From Thiocystis violacea (GTDB lineage Bacteria; Pseudomonadota; Gammaproteobacteria; Chromatiales; Chromatiaceae): DNA of 64,000 nt. Of this stretch, positions 1 through 9,000 are shown one piece after another. Every line of letters starts with the position of its first letter. Position 1 is the first letter of the stretch. The position numbers and the translations under genes are program-made. The DNA lies in NCBI RefSeq assembly GCF_016583575.1, contig NZ_NRRG01000011.1:62001-126000 (forward strand), read 5' to 3'. The notes below the pieces were generated by a model, which had not been told where the DNA came from, searched no databases, and was given only the letters and a program-made list of their open reading frames with translations.

Positions 1-525
1 CGACTTCAGAAACAGAATTGGGAACAGAACCTTTTTGGCGCGGCGCTGATCTGGCGGAAGGACAGTCGGCGTTTGATGCGGCTGATGCGCGATCACGACG
101 AGCGTATTCTCGTGATCCGATACGAGGATCTGGTTTCCAGCCCCAAGGTTGTCATTAGCCGGGTTTGCGCCTTCCTCGGCGAGGAGTTCCAGCCAGGGAT
201 GATGGATAGCGCGAATGAAGTCGAGACCAGGTTCGAGGCTTATTACAGACAATCATGGATGGCCAAATCCAAGGATGCGATCGACCCGAGTCGAACCGAG
301 GCATGGCGCGCCACTTTTTCGGACAGGGAACTGTCCTTGATTCATCACGTACAGCAGGAGGATCTTCGTTACTGGGGCTATGAGGTGGAGGGCGAGGTTT
401 CAGGCGGTGACTGGCGCTGGTTGCTGTTACGTGAACAACTCCGACATGGTTTGTACCGAGTGAAGCGCAGGCTGGCGATTTTCAGCAAGACGCATGCGAT
501 CGGTTTTTCCAGGAAATGCGCCTGA
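1..525 (+). CDS. Sulfotransferase, C-terminal part (runs off the left edge)
   Basis: The reading frame is open from base 1, so the window holds only about the last 174 residues. The segment RYEDLVSSP followed by an FLGEEF-like stretch is the typical C-terminal half of PAPS-dependent sulfotransferases (Sulfotransfer_1/3 superfamily), where the Arg and following residues help bind the 3'-phosphate of PAPS. The 5'-PSB loop that would confirm the family lies outside the window. A downstream TRFEAYYRQSW stretch fits the end of the fold. Sulfotransferases of this kind decorate exopolysaccharide or lipid sugars; the next genes (secreted sulfatase, glycosidase-like protein, SLBB export protein, tyrosine-kinase-like ATPase) make a polysaccharide substrate likely. 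That substrate is an inference from context. Confidence 0.75.
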   Translation, partial: RLQKQNWEQNLFGAALIWRKDSRRLMRLMRDHDERILVIRYEDLVSSPKVVISRVCAFLGEEFQPGMMDSANEVETRFEAYYRQSWMAKSKDAIDPSRTEAWRATFSDRELSLIHHVQQEDLRYWGYEVEGEVSGGDWRWLLLREQLRHGLYRVKRRLAIFSKTHAIGFSRKCA

Positions 526-641
526 GGGTTGGGATATGCCGCGTGACATTCTTGCGCGCCGTGGTTTGTATTCCACGATGACGCCATGTCCAGGCAATGA
601 TTCCGTTCGTTTCTATTCGATAGCCGCATGGGGTGAAACAT

Positions 642-3167
642 ATGAGTGAGTGTAAAGGATGGCGGTGGCTCAAGCGTATTCAGGATGTGCTTGTTTGGGT
701 GATCCTGATCGGCTGGGGGCTCTCCGGAACGGTCTTCGCTCAGGGACTCGACGCCTGTGGAGCCCCGAGTTACAACGTCTCGACCGACACGGGGCTTTAT
801 CTTTGGCAGGAGAACTGCGAAAGCGCCACCCGGACTTTCGCCGTGCGCGCCTTGGCTGGCGGCCAGGCGAGGGTCTTGACCTACGATGGTCGCATCGACG
901 CGGATCAGGCCCTGCTGGGGGCGAGTCCGCTGTCCTTGGAGTCCAACGACCTGTTGGAACTGACTCAGGGGGCGCTTCAGCTCAATTATCGGATGACCGT
1001 CGGCAGCGGTTGGTATGACGGTTTCAATCTTGTCGCGCCCAGCGGGATGAATTCATGCTTTGGCGCCAATCTGCCGCCTGGCACCGAGATCAGGGTGGGT
1101 CCCGACGCCACGCCCATAGGCGCGCCGTTCAATCTGGAAACCTTCGAGCCCTGCCCGGTGGAGACGGCGCCGATCGTCTGTGGCGCGCCGACCTTGGACG
1201 GCGCGACCAACTCCGGACTCTATCTCTGGGAGGACAACTGCGGGGGAGGCGCCAGTCGGGCCTTTACCCTAAGGGCGTTGGCGGGCGGCCTTGCGACGAT
1301 CCAGACCTACGCGGGAAGCCTGAACGCCGGTGCGCCGCTTCAGAGCGCGACGCGCGTTTCACTTGAGTCCAGCGATCTCCTGGAACTGGTCGAGGGAAAC
1401 CAGCGGCTCAACTACCGGCTCAACGTCGGCAGCCCATGGTATGACGGTTTCAGCTTCGCGGCCCCGAGTGCAACGAGTCTGTGCTTTGGAACCGATTTGC
1501 CGGTGGGCACCCAGGTTCACGTGGGTCGCGAGGCAGTGCCGGTCAGCACCCCCTTCGACCTCTCGACCCTGGGAACCTGCGCGACGACTCCACCGCCGGT
1601 GGACGATCGGATGAACATTGTCGTCATCCTGACCGACGATCAGCGCTGGGACACCATGGATAGCACGCCCAATATCGAGGCCCTGGCCTCCCAGGGGGTT
1701 CGGTTCTCGAATGCCTTCGTCTCCTATCCAGTGTGCGAGCCGGTGCGTACCAGTATGTTGTCCGGTGGATTCCGGGCCTCCAATACTGGGGTGATCAGCA
1801 ACAATATCAACATCGCGCCGTTCGCCAATTACAACGACCGCGACACGATCGCCGTGCGACTTCAGCAGGCCGGGTATCAAACGCTCTATGTCGGGAAGTA
1901 CCTCTCTGGCTATCCCACCCGCAAGACCTATGTGCCGCCTGGCTGGACACGCTGGATGGCCAACAATCAAGGCTCTACCTTACCTTGGACCGGCTTTACG
2001 ATCACCGATGGCAGTAGCGACGCGCAGTCGTCCGTCGGCCAGATCGTTGGGCCGATCTCGGAGTACGTCACGGATTTCCATCGCGATACGGTTCTGTCCT
2101 TCCTGGACGGCGTCGGCAGCGAGCCATTTTTCATCTTCTGGGCGGCTTACGCGCCGCATGCGCCCGCCACGCCGGCGGATGGAGACGAGACTCTCTTCTC
2201 CGATTTCGAGTATCGCGACCGTGCCTGGGGTGAAACCGACCTGAGCGACAAGCCTTCGTGGGTGAGGGATCCGAATCGCTTTCCAGACGCCAAGACGCCA
2301 GACGACGAGTTCCATCGCGACCAGTTGCGTTCCCTGCAGGCCCTGGACCGTGGAGTGGATGAGATCGTGGCGAAGGTCAGGGCCAAGGGCCTGGCCGACC
2401 GCACCGTCTTCTTGATCCTGTCGGACAATGGCTATCAGTGGGGAGAGCACGGTCTATCCGGCAAGGGCATCGGCTACGAGGAGTCGTTGCGGGTACCCTT
2501 CATCGCCTTTGGTCCGGGCATCGACAGCGGCGTGGAGAACGATCGCATGGTGCTCGCCGATCTCGATCTTGCTCCGACCATCATGGACATCGCCGGCGTC
2601 AGCGCTCTCGCGTCCGATGGGGCGAGTCTGCGTCCCTTGCTCACCGGTCAGAGCCCGACCTGGCGCGATCGTTTCCTGGTCGAGAGTTGGGGCAATGGCG
2701 CGTCCGGACCGCACTGCACCTGGGCGGCGTTGCGCACGGAACAATGGAAATACATTCTCCAGGCTAGTGGCGAGGAAGAGCTCTACGATCTCGCGAATGA
2801 TCCCTATGAGGAGGAGAGCCGGCATCTCGATCCCTTGTTCGCGGATGTCAAGCAGACGCTGGCCAAGCAGCTAATCGCCGAGAAATCCGTGGCATTCAAG
2901 GTTCTGTGGCCAGCCGCTGGCCGGGTTGGCATTCCCTACTCACAGCCGCTCACGGCCTGGGGCGGTAGCGGCGACTACCGCTGGTTCCTCGAAAGCGGGC
3001 AACTCCCCGCGGGTCTGACGCTCAATCCCCAAACGGGTGTGATCAGTGGTACGCCGACTGTCGTGGGGACGAGCACCGCCATGATCCGGGTCGAGGACGG
3101 GACGATCGGCACCTATTCCGGGCTTCCTCGCTATCACAGGAATCAGTTCAGCTTCACGATTCGCTAG
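642..3167 (+). CDS. Secreted type I sulfatase with two N-terminal repeat domains and a C-terminal Ig-like domain
   Basis: 841 residues from ATG 642, chosen over GTG 633 because GGGGTGA (630-636) sits just upstream. Residues 1-34 are a signal peptide ending near VFAQ. Two homologous modules of about 133 residues follow (C39-C171 and C180-C313); each begins CGAP, contains LYLW, LNYR and WYDGF, and ends in Cys, so each may close a disulfide. The alkaline-phosphatase-like sulfatase domain starts near residue 324 with VVILTDDQRW (metal-binding Asp pair). Cys365 lies in CEPVR, the C-x-P-x-R motif in which Cys is converted to formylglycine by a maturase not seen in this window. LSDNGYQWGEHG near residue 594 is a second active-site segment. 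From about residue 752 there is a putative Ig/cadherin-like fold (LPAGLTLNPQTGVISGTP). Likely removes sulfate from an extracellular polysaccharide. I do not recognise the repeat module. Confidence 0.88.
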   Translation: MSECKGWRWLKRIQDVLVWVILIGWGLSGTVFAQGLDACGAPSYNVSTDTGLYLWQENCESATRTFAVRALAGGQARVLTYDGRIDADQALLGASPLSLESNDLLELTQGALQLNYRMTVGSGWYDGFNLVAPSGMNSCFGANLPPGTEIRVGPDATPIGAPFNLETFEPCPVETAPIVCGAPTLDGATNSGLYLWEDNCGGGASRAFTLRALAGGLATIQTYAGSLNAGAPLQSATRVSLESSDLLELVEGNQRLNYRLNVGSPWYDGFSFAAPSATSLCFGTDLPVGTQVHVGREAVPVSTPFDLSTLGTCATTPPPVDDRMNIVVILTDDQRWDTMDSTPNIEALASQGVRFSNAFVSYPVCEPVRTSMLSGGFRASNTGVISNNINIAPFANYNDRDTIAVRLQQAGYQTLYVGKYLSGYPTRKTYVPPGWTRWMANNQGSTLPWTGFTITDGSSDAQSSVGQIVGPISEYVTDFHRDTVLSFLDGVGSEPFFIFWAAYAPHAPATPADGDETLFSDFEYRDRAWGETDLSDKPSWVRDPNRFPDAKTPDDEFHRDQLRSLQALDRGVDEIVAKVRAKGLADRTVFLILSDNGYQWGEHGLSGKGIGYEESLRVPFIAFGPGIDSGVENDRMVLADLDLAPTIMDIAGVSALASDGASLRPLLTGQSPTWRDRFLVESWGNGASGPHCTWAALRTEQWKYILQASGEEELYDLANDPYEEESRHLDPLFADVKQTLAKQLIAEKSVAFKVLWPAAGRVGIPYSQPLTAWGGSGDYRWFLESGQLPAGLTLNPQTGVISGTPTVVGTSTAMIRVEDGTIGTYSGLPRYHRNQFSFTIR

Positions 3168-3236
3168 CCGCTCACCCGAGCGACCCTGGGGCCATTGGGC
3201 CGCGGTCGCTCGAATTCCCCAAGACTCTTTTTGCGA

Positions 3237-3267
3237 GGCCCGACCATTTTGGTCGGGCCTTTTTTAT
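3237..3267 (+). terminator. Rho-independent terminator after the sulfatase gene
   Basis: A perfect 10-bp stem (GGCCCGACCA / TGGTCGGGCC) with a 3-nt loop is followed directly by TTTTTTTATT. It lies 70 nt after the sulfatase stop codon and closes that transcript. Confidence 0.9.
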
Positions 3268-3770
3268 TGGTCATTTTTCATGCCAGGATAGCCCTCGGAT
3301 TAGGCTTAACCCGAATCTTCCTTCATGACTGCGAAATATTTGAACATTAGATGCGGGATTTTTGAAAAACTTCATTTTTGAAAAAATACCTGATTAATTA
3401 GGTGCTTAAAATAAATGACCTCGCGCAATCGAGGCGGTATAAAGGGTTCCCACTTATAGGGTTCTCCCTTATCGTGACTCGCGAATCGGGGCTAAGCCCC
3501 ACGAGCGGAAAACATGAACTCTTGGCTCTGATTTCGCCGATGTTCCAAGTTCGATGGTATCGGCCAATAAGCAATATCTACTTAGACACCAAAACTACTC
3601 GAAGCACCCCTCGATTTCCGTTTTCCTCGATCCGCTGAGTTCGCGCGGGGTCCATGCCGATATGGACCCGCTTACCGCGACGCGGCTCAAATCACTCAAG
3701 GACGACTCGCCAATGGCGGAGCATCCGCGACGCCGGATTACAACAACGATGTCAATCGGAGACATCTCAA
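3268..3770. other. AT-rich intergenic leader before the glycosidase-like gene
   Basis: About 500 nt without a convincing gene and visibly richer in A/T than the rest of the window around 3290-3420. It holds two copies of TTTTTGAAAAA (near 3358 and 3374), an imperfect palindrome at ACCTGATTAATTAGGT (3387-3402), two direct AGGGTTC repeats 15 nt apart (3443 and 3458), a GGGGCTAAGCCCC hairpin near 3488 and a hairpin at 3648-3669 (GGGTCCAT / ATGGACCC). The pattern suits a regulated promoter plus long leader for the gene at 3771, but I see no clear -35/-10 pair. Confidence 0.4.
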
Positions 3771-5984
3771 ATGACGCAACGATGTAAAACTCCCATCCTC
3801 GGCCGAGATTCCCGGCACGGGGCCAACCCTCGCCATCCCGCTGATCGGTGCTCTGGCGTCCAAGGCGCTGTGAAGACATGGCTCGGTGTTGGCCTGTTCG
3901 CCGTGGTCAATGGTCTCGTGATTCCAACGAGTCAGGCCGCCTACCCCTATCTCACGGACGCGGAGACGGGTGACCGCATCACCAGATCCTTATCATCGGA
4001 CATCGACGACAAGCCCTGGCCGCGCCTCAGCACGGGGGATACCCAGGGTTATGGCACGGCCGAGCAGTTCTCCAAGTACGATGTCATTCACCTCAAGGCC
4101 TTCTCGTACAATTTCCTCCGCAACGTGCAGGCCATCGACTCCAAGGTCAAAGGGTTTCGCCTCTTCACTCCGTTTGACTATCAGGGCTGGCCTGAAACCA
4201 GCGCCTGTTATCAGGGGGCCGGCATCCCCTTCGGTGGAACCGGCGTTTCGACCCAGGGATGCAATGTCTACGCGGGGCATTGGCTCTACGCGCCAGGGAC
4301 CACCCTGCGCGGCTCCATAACCGCCGGGGCGACCACGGTGACGGTGGCCGATGCCAGCCGCATCAATGCCGGCCGTTACGTGGTCATCTACGATGGGGGG
4401 GCGGGGGCGTTCAAAAATGCCGAGCATGCCCTGGTGCAATCGGTCAATCGCACGACCAACACGCTGACGTTGAGTGGTCGTGGATACAAGTCGAGCGCGA
4501 TCTCTCATCCCGCGGGCGCGATCGTCGCCGAGCATGTGCTGGGCAATGGTCCGGCGCAGAACCCGCTCAACTGGGCCTACAACCTCAGCACCAGTAGCCC
4601 GCGCGACGGCAGCGGCAGGACACTGGGTGAAGTCATGGCGGCTTGGCTTGCCGCGAATTACGACAAGGATTATCTGGGTAAGGTCTCGGGCGCGAGAATC
4701 GATGGAATCCTGCTCGATTCGGATTTCTATTTCCTCGAACAGGCTGGCCATAACAAGCTCCCGGACGTGGATAACGACCTGGTTCTCGACAAGGGCATCG
4801 GCGATGACGGCACAAACCTCTGGGGGGAGGGAATGGAGCGTTTCTACACCCTGCTGCGCCAGCGGTTGCCGAACGTCGTCATCACCGGCGGGGTGACCGA
4901 GGCCCGCGGGTATGACTCCCTCAACGGCACGCAACTGGAGGGTTTTCCCAAGAGCGGCAACTTCACCAGCGCGGTGCCGGATTACCGGGATCTGGACGGT
5001 AAGCTGTCCATCTACAGCCAGAACATGCACCATCGCGGCATGGGCCCCAGGTACACGGAGCTGTCCAACAAGATGCCGACCCTGGCCTATCCGGACCAGG
5101 CCGACGTGCGACCCACCAGTAATGCCCCCTTCCGGTTCAGCTTCGGCCTCGCGCTCATGAACGACGGCTACTTCTCGCAAGAGAACTGGAACACGCGCGA
5201 CGCCTGGTATGACGAGTACGCCGTGGACGTGACGCCCGGATCCTCGACCTTTGGCCAAGCCATCGCCAGGAATGCCCAGAATGAGTCCGCGATCCGGCGC
5301 CACAAGGGCTGGATGGGCTACCCGCTGGGGCCACGCTACCGGATCTATGACAACGCGGCCTTCGCGCCCGAGCGCAATCTGGTCACGGGAGGCAATTTCG
5401 ATTCCACGCTGGGATCCTGGTCGGGACGCAACGTCTCGGTCACGCGCGATACCTCGGCGGGCGATTTCCTCGAAGGCACGGGGGCCTTGTATATCAGCCG
5501 GCAGCAGCAGTACTCCTCGTCCAAGGAAGGGGCCGAGGTCGTCGGTCCCTCGGTGCGTCTGACCGCCGGGCGGCAGTACACCCTGGCCTTCGCCGCCAAG
5601 GCGAGCGAGCCGCGCACGATCCAGGCCGCCGTGGGATGGCAATCGGTCCAGAAGATGGAAATCCCCGATGTCTGGGTACGCCGGGTGATGACGTTCCAGG
5701 CCACGGGCACCGGCAACTACAGCCTGCGCTTCGAGACCGGACGTGAAAACACCGAGGTCTGGATCGACTCGATCTACCTGTTCGAAGGCAATGCCAATGT
5801 GTTCCGGCGTGATTACGAGAACGCGGTCATCGTGGTGAACGCCACGCCCACCGCGCGGACCGTTGCTCTGGGAGAGACACTCCAGCGCATCCGCGGTGCC
5901 GGCCAGGACGCCATCAACAATGGGGCTAGAATCAATCAAGTCACCATCGCTCCCTATGACGCGGCCATTCTGGTAAGACCCTAA
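3771..5984 (+). CDS. Secreted glycoside-hydrolase-like protein with C-terminal carbohydrate-binding-like domain
   Basis: 737 residues from ATG 3771, supported by GGAGA about 9 nt upstream; the frame is open further upstream, but that stretch is low quality. A signal peptide with an unusually long, basic n-region ends at SQA-A57. The middle contains VKGFRLFTPFD, ARIDGILLDSDF near residue 310 and VVITGGVTEARGYDSLNGTQLEGF, the alternating strand/acidic-residue pattern of a TIM-barrel glycosidase-like fold. Residues ~538-676 begin NLVTGGNFDSTLGSW and end VWIDSIYLFEG, the layout of a CBM4/9-type beta-sandwich. A short beta-rich C-terminus follows. I cannot assign a GH family or name catalytic residues. 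Its place between a sulfatase and polysaccharide export genes suggests trimming of an exported polymer. Confidence 0.7.
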   Translation: MTQRCKTPILGRDSRHGANPRHPADRCSGVQGAVKTWLGVGLFAVVNGLVIPTSQAAYPYLTDAETGDRITRSLSSDIDDKPWPRLSTGDTQGYGTAEQFSKYDVIHLKAFSYNFLRNVQAIDSKVKGFRLFTPFDYQGWPETSACYQGAGIPFGGTGVSTQGCNVYAGHWLYAPGTTLRGSITAGATTVTVADASRINAGRYVVIYDGGAGAFKNAEHALVQSVNRTTNTLTLSGRGYKSSAISHPAGAIVAEHVLGNGPAQNPLNWAYNLSTSSPRDGSGRTLGEVMAAWLAANYDKDYLGKVSGARIDGILLDSDFYFLEQAGHNKLPDVDNDLVLDKGIGDDGTNLWGEGMERFYTLLRQRLPNVVITGGVTEARGYDSLNGTQLEGFPKSGNFTSAVPDYRDLDGKLSIYSQNMHHRGMGPRYTELSNKMPTLAYPDQADVRPTSNAPFRFSFGLALMNDGYFSQENWNTRDAWYDEYAVDVTPGSSTFGQAIARNAQNESAIRRHKGWMGYPLGPRYRIYDNAAFAPERNLVTGGNFDSTLGSWSGRNVSVTRDTSAGDFLEGTGALYISRQQQYSSSKEGAEVVGPSVRLTAGRQYTLAFAAKASEPRTIQAAVGWQSVQKMEIPDVWVRRVMTFQATGTGNYSLRFETGRENTEVWIDSIYLFEGNANVFRRDYENAVIVVNATPTARTVALGETLQRIRGAGQDAINNGARINQVTIAPYDAAILVRP

Positions 5985-5993
5985 GGCCGGCTC

Positions 5994-6023
5994 GCCTGGC
6001 ATCGGCCCTCGCCGATGCCAGGC
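5994..6023 (+). terminator. Strong hairpin after the glycosidase-like gene, possible terminator
   Basis: A perfect 13-bp stem (GCCTGGCATCGGC / GCCGATGCCAGGC) with a 4-nt loop starts 9 nt after the stop codon. There is no U-run, so it may be a Rho-dependent or mRNA-stabilising structure rather than a classical terminator. The remaining 266 nt up to the next gene show nothing else I can name. Confidence 0.5.
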
Positions 6024-6289
6024 GGCTCCGCCGGTCGACCCGCCGAGATCGCCCCGTCAGGCCCCGTGGCGGATGTCCGATCGGCATCGTCGTTCGCGAT
6101 TCCCGTCCCCTTCGCTCGCACGGGCTTCATCCAGTCCCCGTCGACTTGCCATGGACAGGCGTCATCCCCAGTTGAGTAAAACACCGGCTGCCATCATGGT
6201 TTGGCGGGTGCTATCTTGATTTGTGTATCCGTGCTCGATAGGGACCGTCACATTCGCTTCTTGGGAGGGAGGAGGTTCGGAGTCGTCGC

Positions 6290-7117
6290 ATGATTTCTCC
6301 TTTTTGGAAACAGAGAAAAACGATGAAGCGAAGCAACTTTTTGTTCATCCTGTCGATGATCGCCTTCCTGTGGTCCCTTGGCGTTCAGGGAGCCGAATCC
6401 TATCGGCTGGGAGTGAACGACGTCGTGCGAATCAGCGTCTATGGACATCCGGAACTGGATGTCGTCGCCCAGATCGCGGCGGACGGAAGTATCCGGTTTC
6501 CCGCCGTGGGGGAACTGTCGATCGCCGGCTTGACGCCTCGCGAGGCCGAGCGAAGATTGGCGGAGAGTCTGGTGCGGAAGGAAATCGTCAAGGATCCGCA
6601 AGTCAGCCTCGTGATCGACAAGTATCAGAGCCAGATGGTCACCATGCTGGGGCAGGTCGCCAATCCCGGTGTCTATGTGATGACCCGTGACAGCACCTTG
6701 ATGGACCTTGTTTCGCAGGCCGGCGGCCTAAAGGAGGATGCCGGCGATACGGCCGTTCTGACACGCAAGGCCGGTGGATCCGAAAGTCGGGTCGTGGTCG
6801 ATCTGTTGGCGCTCATGGAGGGTCGATCCGCGACACCAGAGCCGAAAGTGGCCGACGGCGACAGGATCTTCATACCCAGGATGGAGCTTTTTTATGTGTA
6901 TGGCGAGGTCAACCGTCCAGGCGCCTATCGTCTCGCGCCAGGGATGACGGTCATGCAGGCGTTGTCCGTCGCCGGTGGATTGACCGACAAGGGCACCGAT
7001 CGTGGCCTGAAGATCAGGCGCAAGACCAGCCATGGCGTCGAGCAGCAATTGCCGGCGGAGCTGACCCATTCGATCGAACCCAGTGATGTCATTCAAGTGA
7101 AAGAGAGTCTTTTCTGA
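6290..7117 (+). CDS. Periplasmic polysaccharide export protein (Wza/EpsE-like, SLBB)
   Basis: 275 residues from ATG 6290; ATG 6323 (264 residues) is an equally plausible start because both leave a usable signal peptide ending near VQGA. No lipobox cysteine is present, unlike Wza. YRLGVNDVVRISVYGHPELD is the typical start of the polysaccharide export (Poly_export) domain, followed by two SLBB-like segments (MVTMLGQVANPGVYVM and FYVYGEVNRPGAYRL). Such proteins form the outer-membrane or periplasmic channel for capsule or EPS. It is 24 nt upstream of the EpsG-like ATPase gene and shares its direction, so the two are likely co-transcribed. Confidence 0.88.
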   Translation: MISPFWKQRKTMKRSNFLFILSMIAFLWSLGVQGAESYRLGVNDVVRISVYGHPELDVVAQIAADGSIRFPAVGELSIAGLTPREAERRLAESLVRKEIVKDPQVSLVIDKYQSQMVTMLGQVANPGVYVMTRDSTLMDLVSQAGGLKEDAGDTAVLTRKAGGSESRVVVDLLALMEGRSATPEPKVADGDRIFIPRMELFYVYGEVNRPGAYRLAPGMTVMQALSVAGGLTDKGTDRGLKIRRKTSHGVEQQLPAELTHSIEPSDVIQVKESLF

Positions 7118-7141
7118 TTTCCCATCAAACGGCCACCTGAT

Positions 7142-8095
7142 ATGAGAAGCCACGAGAGTATTCTGGCGAAGGATGCGCTTGAGGCGCAAATGAAGGAAGG
7201 TCAATCCGCTGGATCCCTGACCGAATCGAGCCATGTCGATCAGTACCCGGTCGATGTCGCCGGCGGTTTTTCCAGGATGCGGCTGGGCGAAATACTGGTG
7301 GCCATGGGCTTGCTTAAGAGCCGTGACAGAGACCTGGCCCTGGAGCGGCAGTCCAAGCGCGGTTTGTTATTCGGCGAAACCTGCCGGCGTCTGAAAATGA
7401 TCAGCGCGTCCGATCTGAACCAGGCGCTGGCTCTTCAATTCGGAAATCTTAATCCGCTCACGCCATCCGTTCGTTTTGGCGCGGATCTCGTGACGGTTTC
7501 CCATCCGAATGGAACCTATGCCGATACCGTGCGAGCCCTGAGCGCCCGGCTGATGTCGAGATGTCTCGCGGAGGGGCGCAAGGTTCTGGGGGTCGCCAGT
7601 GCCGAGGCCGGGGATGGGAGAAGCCATATCGCCGCGAACCTCGCGGTCTGTCTCGCCCAAGCCGGCTGGAAGACGCTGCTCGTCGACGCGGATTTGCGCA
7701 ACCCCAAGCAGCACCAGACCTTTGGCGTCTCCCAGCATCCCGGTCTCAGTCGGCTCTTGTGCGGCTTCACTCCCGAGGACGTCGTGCGTCAGGTTCCCTA
7801 CTTCAAGAATTTCTCACTCATCACGGCCGGTCCCTTACCGCCCAATCCATCGGATTTGCTCGGTCGCGGCGAGCTATCGGCCTTGATCGAAAAAGCCAAG
7901 GGCTACTACGACATCGTGCTTCTGGACACGCCCCCCGCGGCCCGCTTCCCCGACGCCGAAATGATCGCCTCGGCCGTCGACACCGTCCTGGTGATCGTGC
8001 GCAAGAATCGGACGCGACTCAGTAAGACCAGGGATTTCGCCGAAGTACTGTCCGAGAATGGCGTACATATCATCGGGACGCTCGTGAATACCTAG
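7142..8095 (+). CDS. EpsG/CpsD-type chain-length-determinant ATPase (BY-kinase-like)
   Basis: 317 residues. Residues ~40-105 (LGEILVAMGLLKSRDRDLAL...) resemble the small N-terminal domain shared by EpsG proteins and MshE/GspE-type ATPases. The ATPase core has a modified Walker A in which the usual GKS/T is GRS (AEAGDGRSHIAANLAV), a Walker A' LLVDADLRNP and a Walker B YDIVLLDTPP. The GRS form is what I recall for the EpsG subfamily, so it is probably not a defect. No C-terminal tyrosine cluster is visible; the protein ends GTLVNT. It should act at the inner membrane with a Wzc/EpsF-like partner, not in the window, to set polymer length or export. Confidence 0.82.
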   Translation: MRSHESILAKDALEAQMKEGQSAGSLTESSHVDQYPVDVAGGFSRMRLGEILVAMGLLKSRDRDLALERQSKRGLLFGETCRRLKMISASDLNQALALQFGNLNPLTPSVRFGADLVTVSHPNGTYADTVRALSARLMSRCLAEGRKVLGVASAEAGDGRSHIAANLAVCLAQAGWKTLLVDADLRNPKQHQTFGVSQHPGLSRLLCGFTPEDVVRQVPYFKNFSLITAGPLPPNPSDLLGRGELSALIEKAKGYYDIVLLDTPPAARFPDAEMIASAVDTVLVIVRKNRTRLSKTRDFAEVLSENGVHIIGTLVNT

Positions 8096-8190
8096 AATCC
8101 GCGATCCCGCTCATCGTTCCGGCCATCTGGCGTCGAACGCCCTTGGGATCGCCGCTTCGCCATCCAGCCGCGTGGCATCCAGCGCCATTC

Positions 8191-8237
8191 TTGACCGTCG
8201 ACATCGGACGCCATGGCTGGGGTTTACCGGCCAAGCA
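8191..8237. repeat. Interspersed repeat B, copy 1
   Basis: This stretch aligns with 28018-28063 at about 40 of 47 positions; both share CGACATCGGACGCC, then GGGGTTT and GCCAAGCA. The similarity resumes as CTTGAAGT downstream of each copy (near 8260 and 28102). Both copies lie between genes and neither encodes a plausible product. Confidence 0.6.
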
Positions 8238-8346
8238 GTCGTACCCTTGATGCCCTTCGCCCTTGAAGTCCATTCGGTCAGGGAGTATAGTTCCAGTGCT
8301 TAAGGAGGAGGCGGATCTAGAAAGTACCTATATCGCCATCCATAAG

Positions 8347-8367
8347 GCCCCGTTTCGGGGTTTTTTT
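8347..8367 (+). terminator. Intrinsic terminator before rimP
   Basis: CCCCG-TTT-CGGGG followed by TTTTTTT. It ends transcription entering from the EPS side and separates it from the rimP operon. Confidence 0.8.
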
Positions 8368-8423
8368 ATCGCTCGCGAAATGGCGCCTACTGGCTGTCAC
8401 TGGCGCTCGGGCAGGGTTAGAAG

Positions 8424-8449
8424 TTGGGCCGATGGCCCAATTTTCGTTT
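8424..8449 (+). promoter_or_regulatory. rimP-leader hairpin (attenuator-like)
   Basis: TTGGGCC-GAT-GGCCCAA followed by TTTTCGTTT ends 16 nt before the rimP start. A short hairpin with a U-rich tail at this spot is the known rimP-leader element of Gammaproteobacteria, thought to attenuate the rimP-nusA-infB operon. Sequence and position fit; regulation itself is inferred. Confidence 0.6.
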
Positions 8450-8465
8450 CTACGGGGTGGAAATC

Positions 8466-8927
8466 ATGCAGCCGGCCGACAGCCATCTCACGCTTCTGGC
8501 GCGCCGGGTCGTCGAGCCCATGGGCTTCGAACTGGTCGCCGTCGAGTTCTTTCAGCGGGGCGGGAGCGGGGCCACGCTGCGGGTTTACATCGATCAGCCG
8601 GAGCGCGGAATCACCCTGGACGATTGCACGGCGGTGAGTCACCAGTTGAGCGGTGTTCTGGATGTCGAGGATCCGCTGCCAGGTCACTACGACCTGGAAG
8701 TTTCCTCTCCGGGTCTGGATCGCCCGCTGGTCTTCCCCGAGCACTTCGAGCGCTTCGCGGGTTGTCGCGCGAGGATTCGACTGGCCGACAAGCTGGAAGG
8801 CCGGCGCAAGCTGGAAGGCGTGCTGATCGGATTCGAGAGTGACCGGATCAAGCTGCGGGCGGAGGATCGCGACTGGGAAATCCCCCTGACGAGCGTGGAG
8901 TCGGCCCGTCTGGTGCCTGAACTCTGA
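8466..8927 (+). CDS. rimP: Ribosome maturation factor RimP
   Basis: 153 residues from ATG 8466, preceded by GGGGTGGA; this matches the family length, whereas longer upstream starts would include the leader hairpin. The N-terminal alpha/beta domain has EPMGFELVAVEF and LRVYIDQPERGITLDDC; the link to the SH3-like C-terminal domain is the conserved YDLEVSSPGLDRPL. RimP binds the 30S subunit and assists late assembly. First gene of the rimP-nusA-infB-rbfA-truB-rpsO-pnp block. Confidence 0.97.
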   Translation: MQPADSHLTLLARRVVEPMGFELVAVEFFQRGGSGATLRVYIDQPERGITLDDCTAVSHQLSGVLDVEDPLPGHYDLEVSSPGLDRPLVFPEHFERFAGCRARIRLADKLEGRRKLEGVLIGFESDRIKLRAEDRDWEIPLTSVESARLVPEL

Positions 8928-9000
8928 GCGGGGCGCGCCACCAAAGGGTTATGAATTTGGATGTTCCGGGTCGTAAAGTTCTAAGTTGGATATTGGTGGA

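Larger units (their letters stand above)
8096..8423. other. Intergenic region between EPS genes and the rimP operon
   Basis: About 330 nt without a gene. It contains one copy of an interspersed repeat (8191-8237, listed separately), a short intrinsic terminator (8347-8367) and, just upstream of rimP, a leader hairpin. I looked for the tRNA genes that flank rimP in enterobacteria and found none. Confidence 0.6.

Noticed and set aside
3993-6002. 669-codon minus-strand frame opposite the glycosidase-like gene
   Set aside because: Low-complexity Arg/Gly/Val composition and no domain; the plus-strand protein has a signal peptide, RBS and domain structure.
8096-8465. Possible tRNA genes before rimP, as in enterobacteria
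   Set aside because: No T-loop consensus or cloverleaf could be built in this gap.
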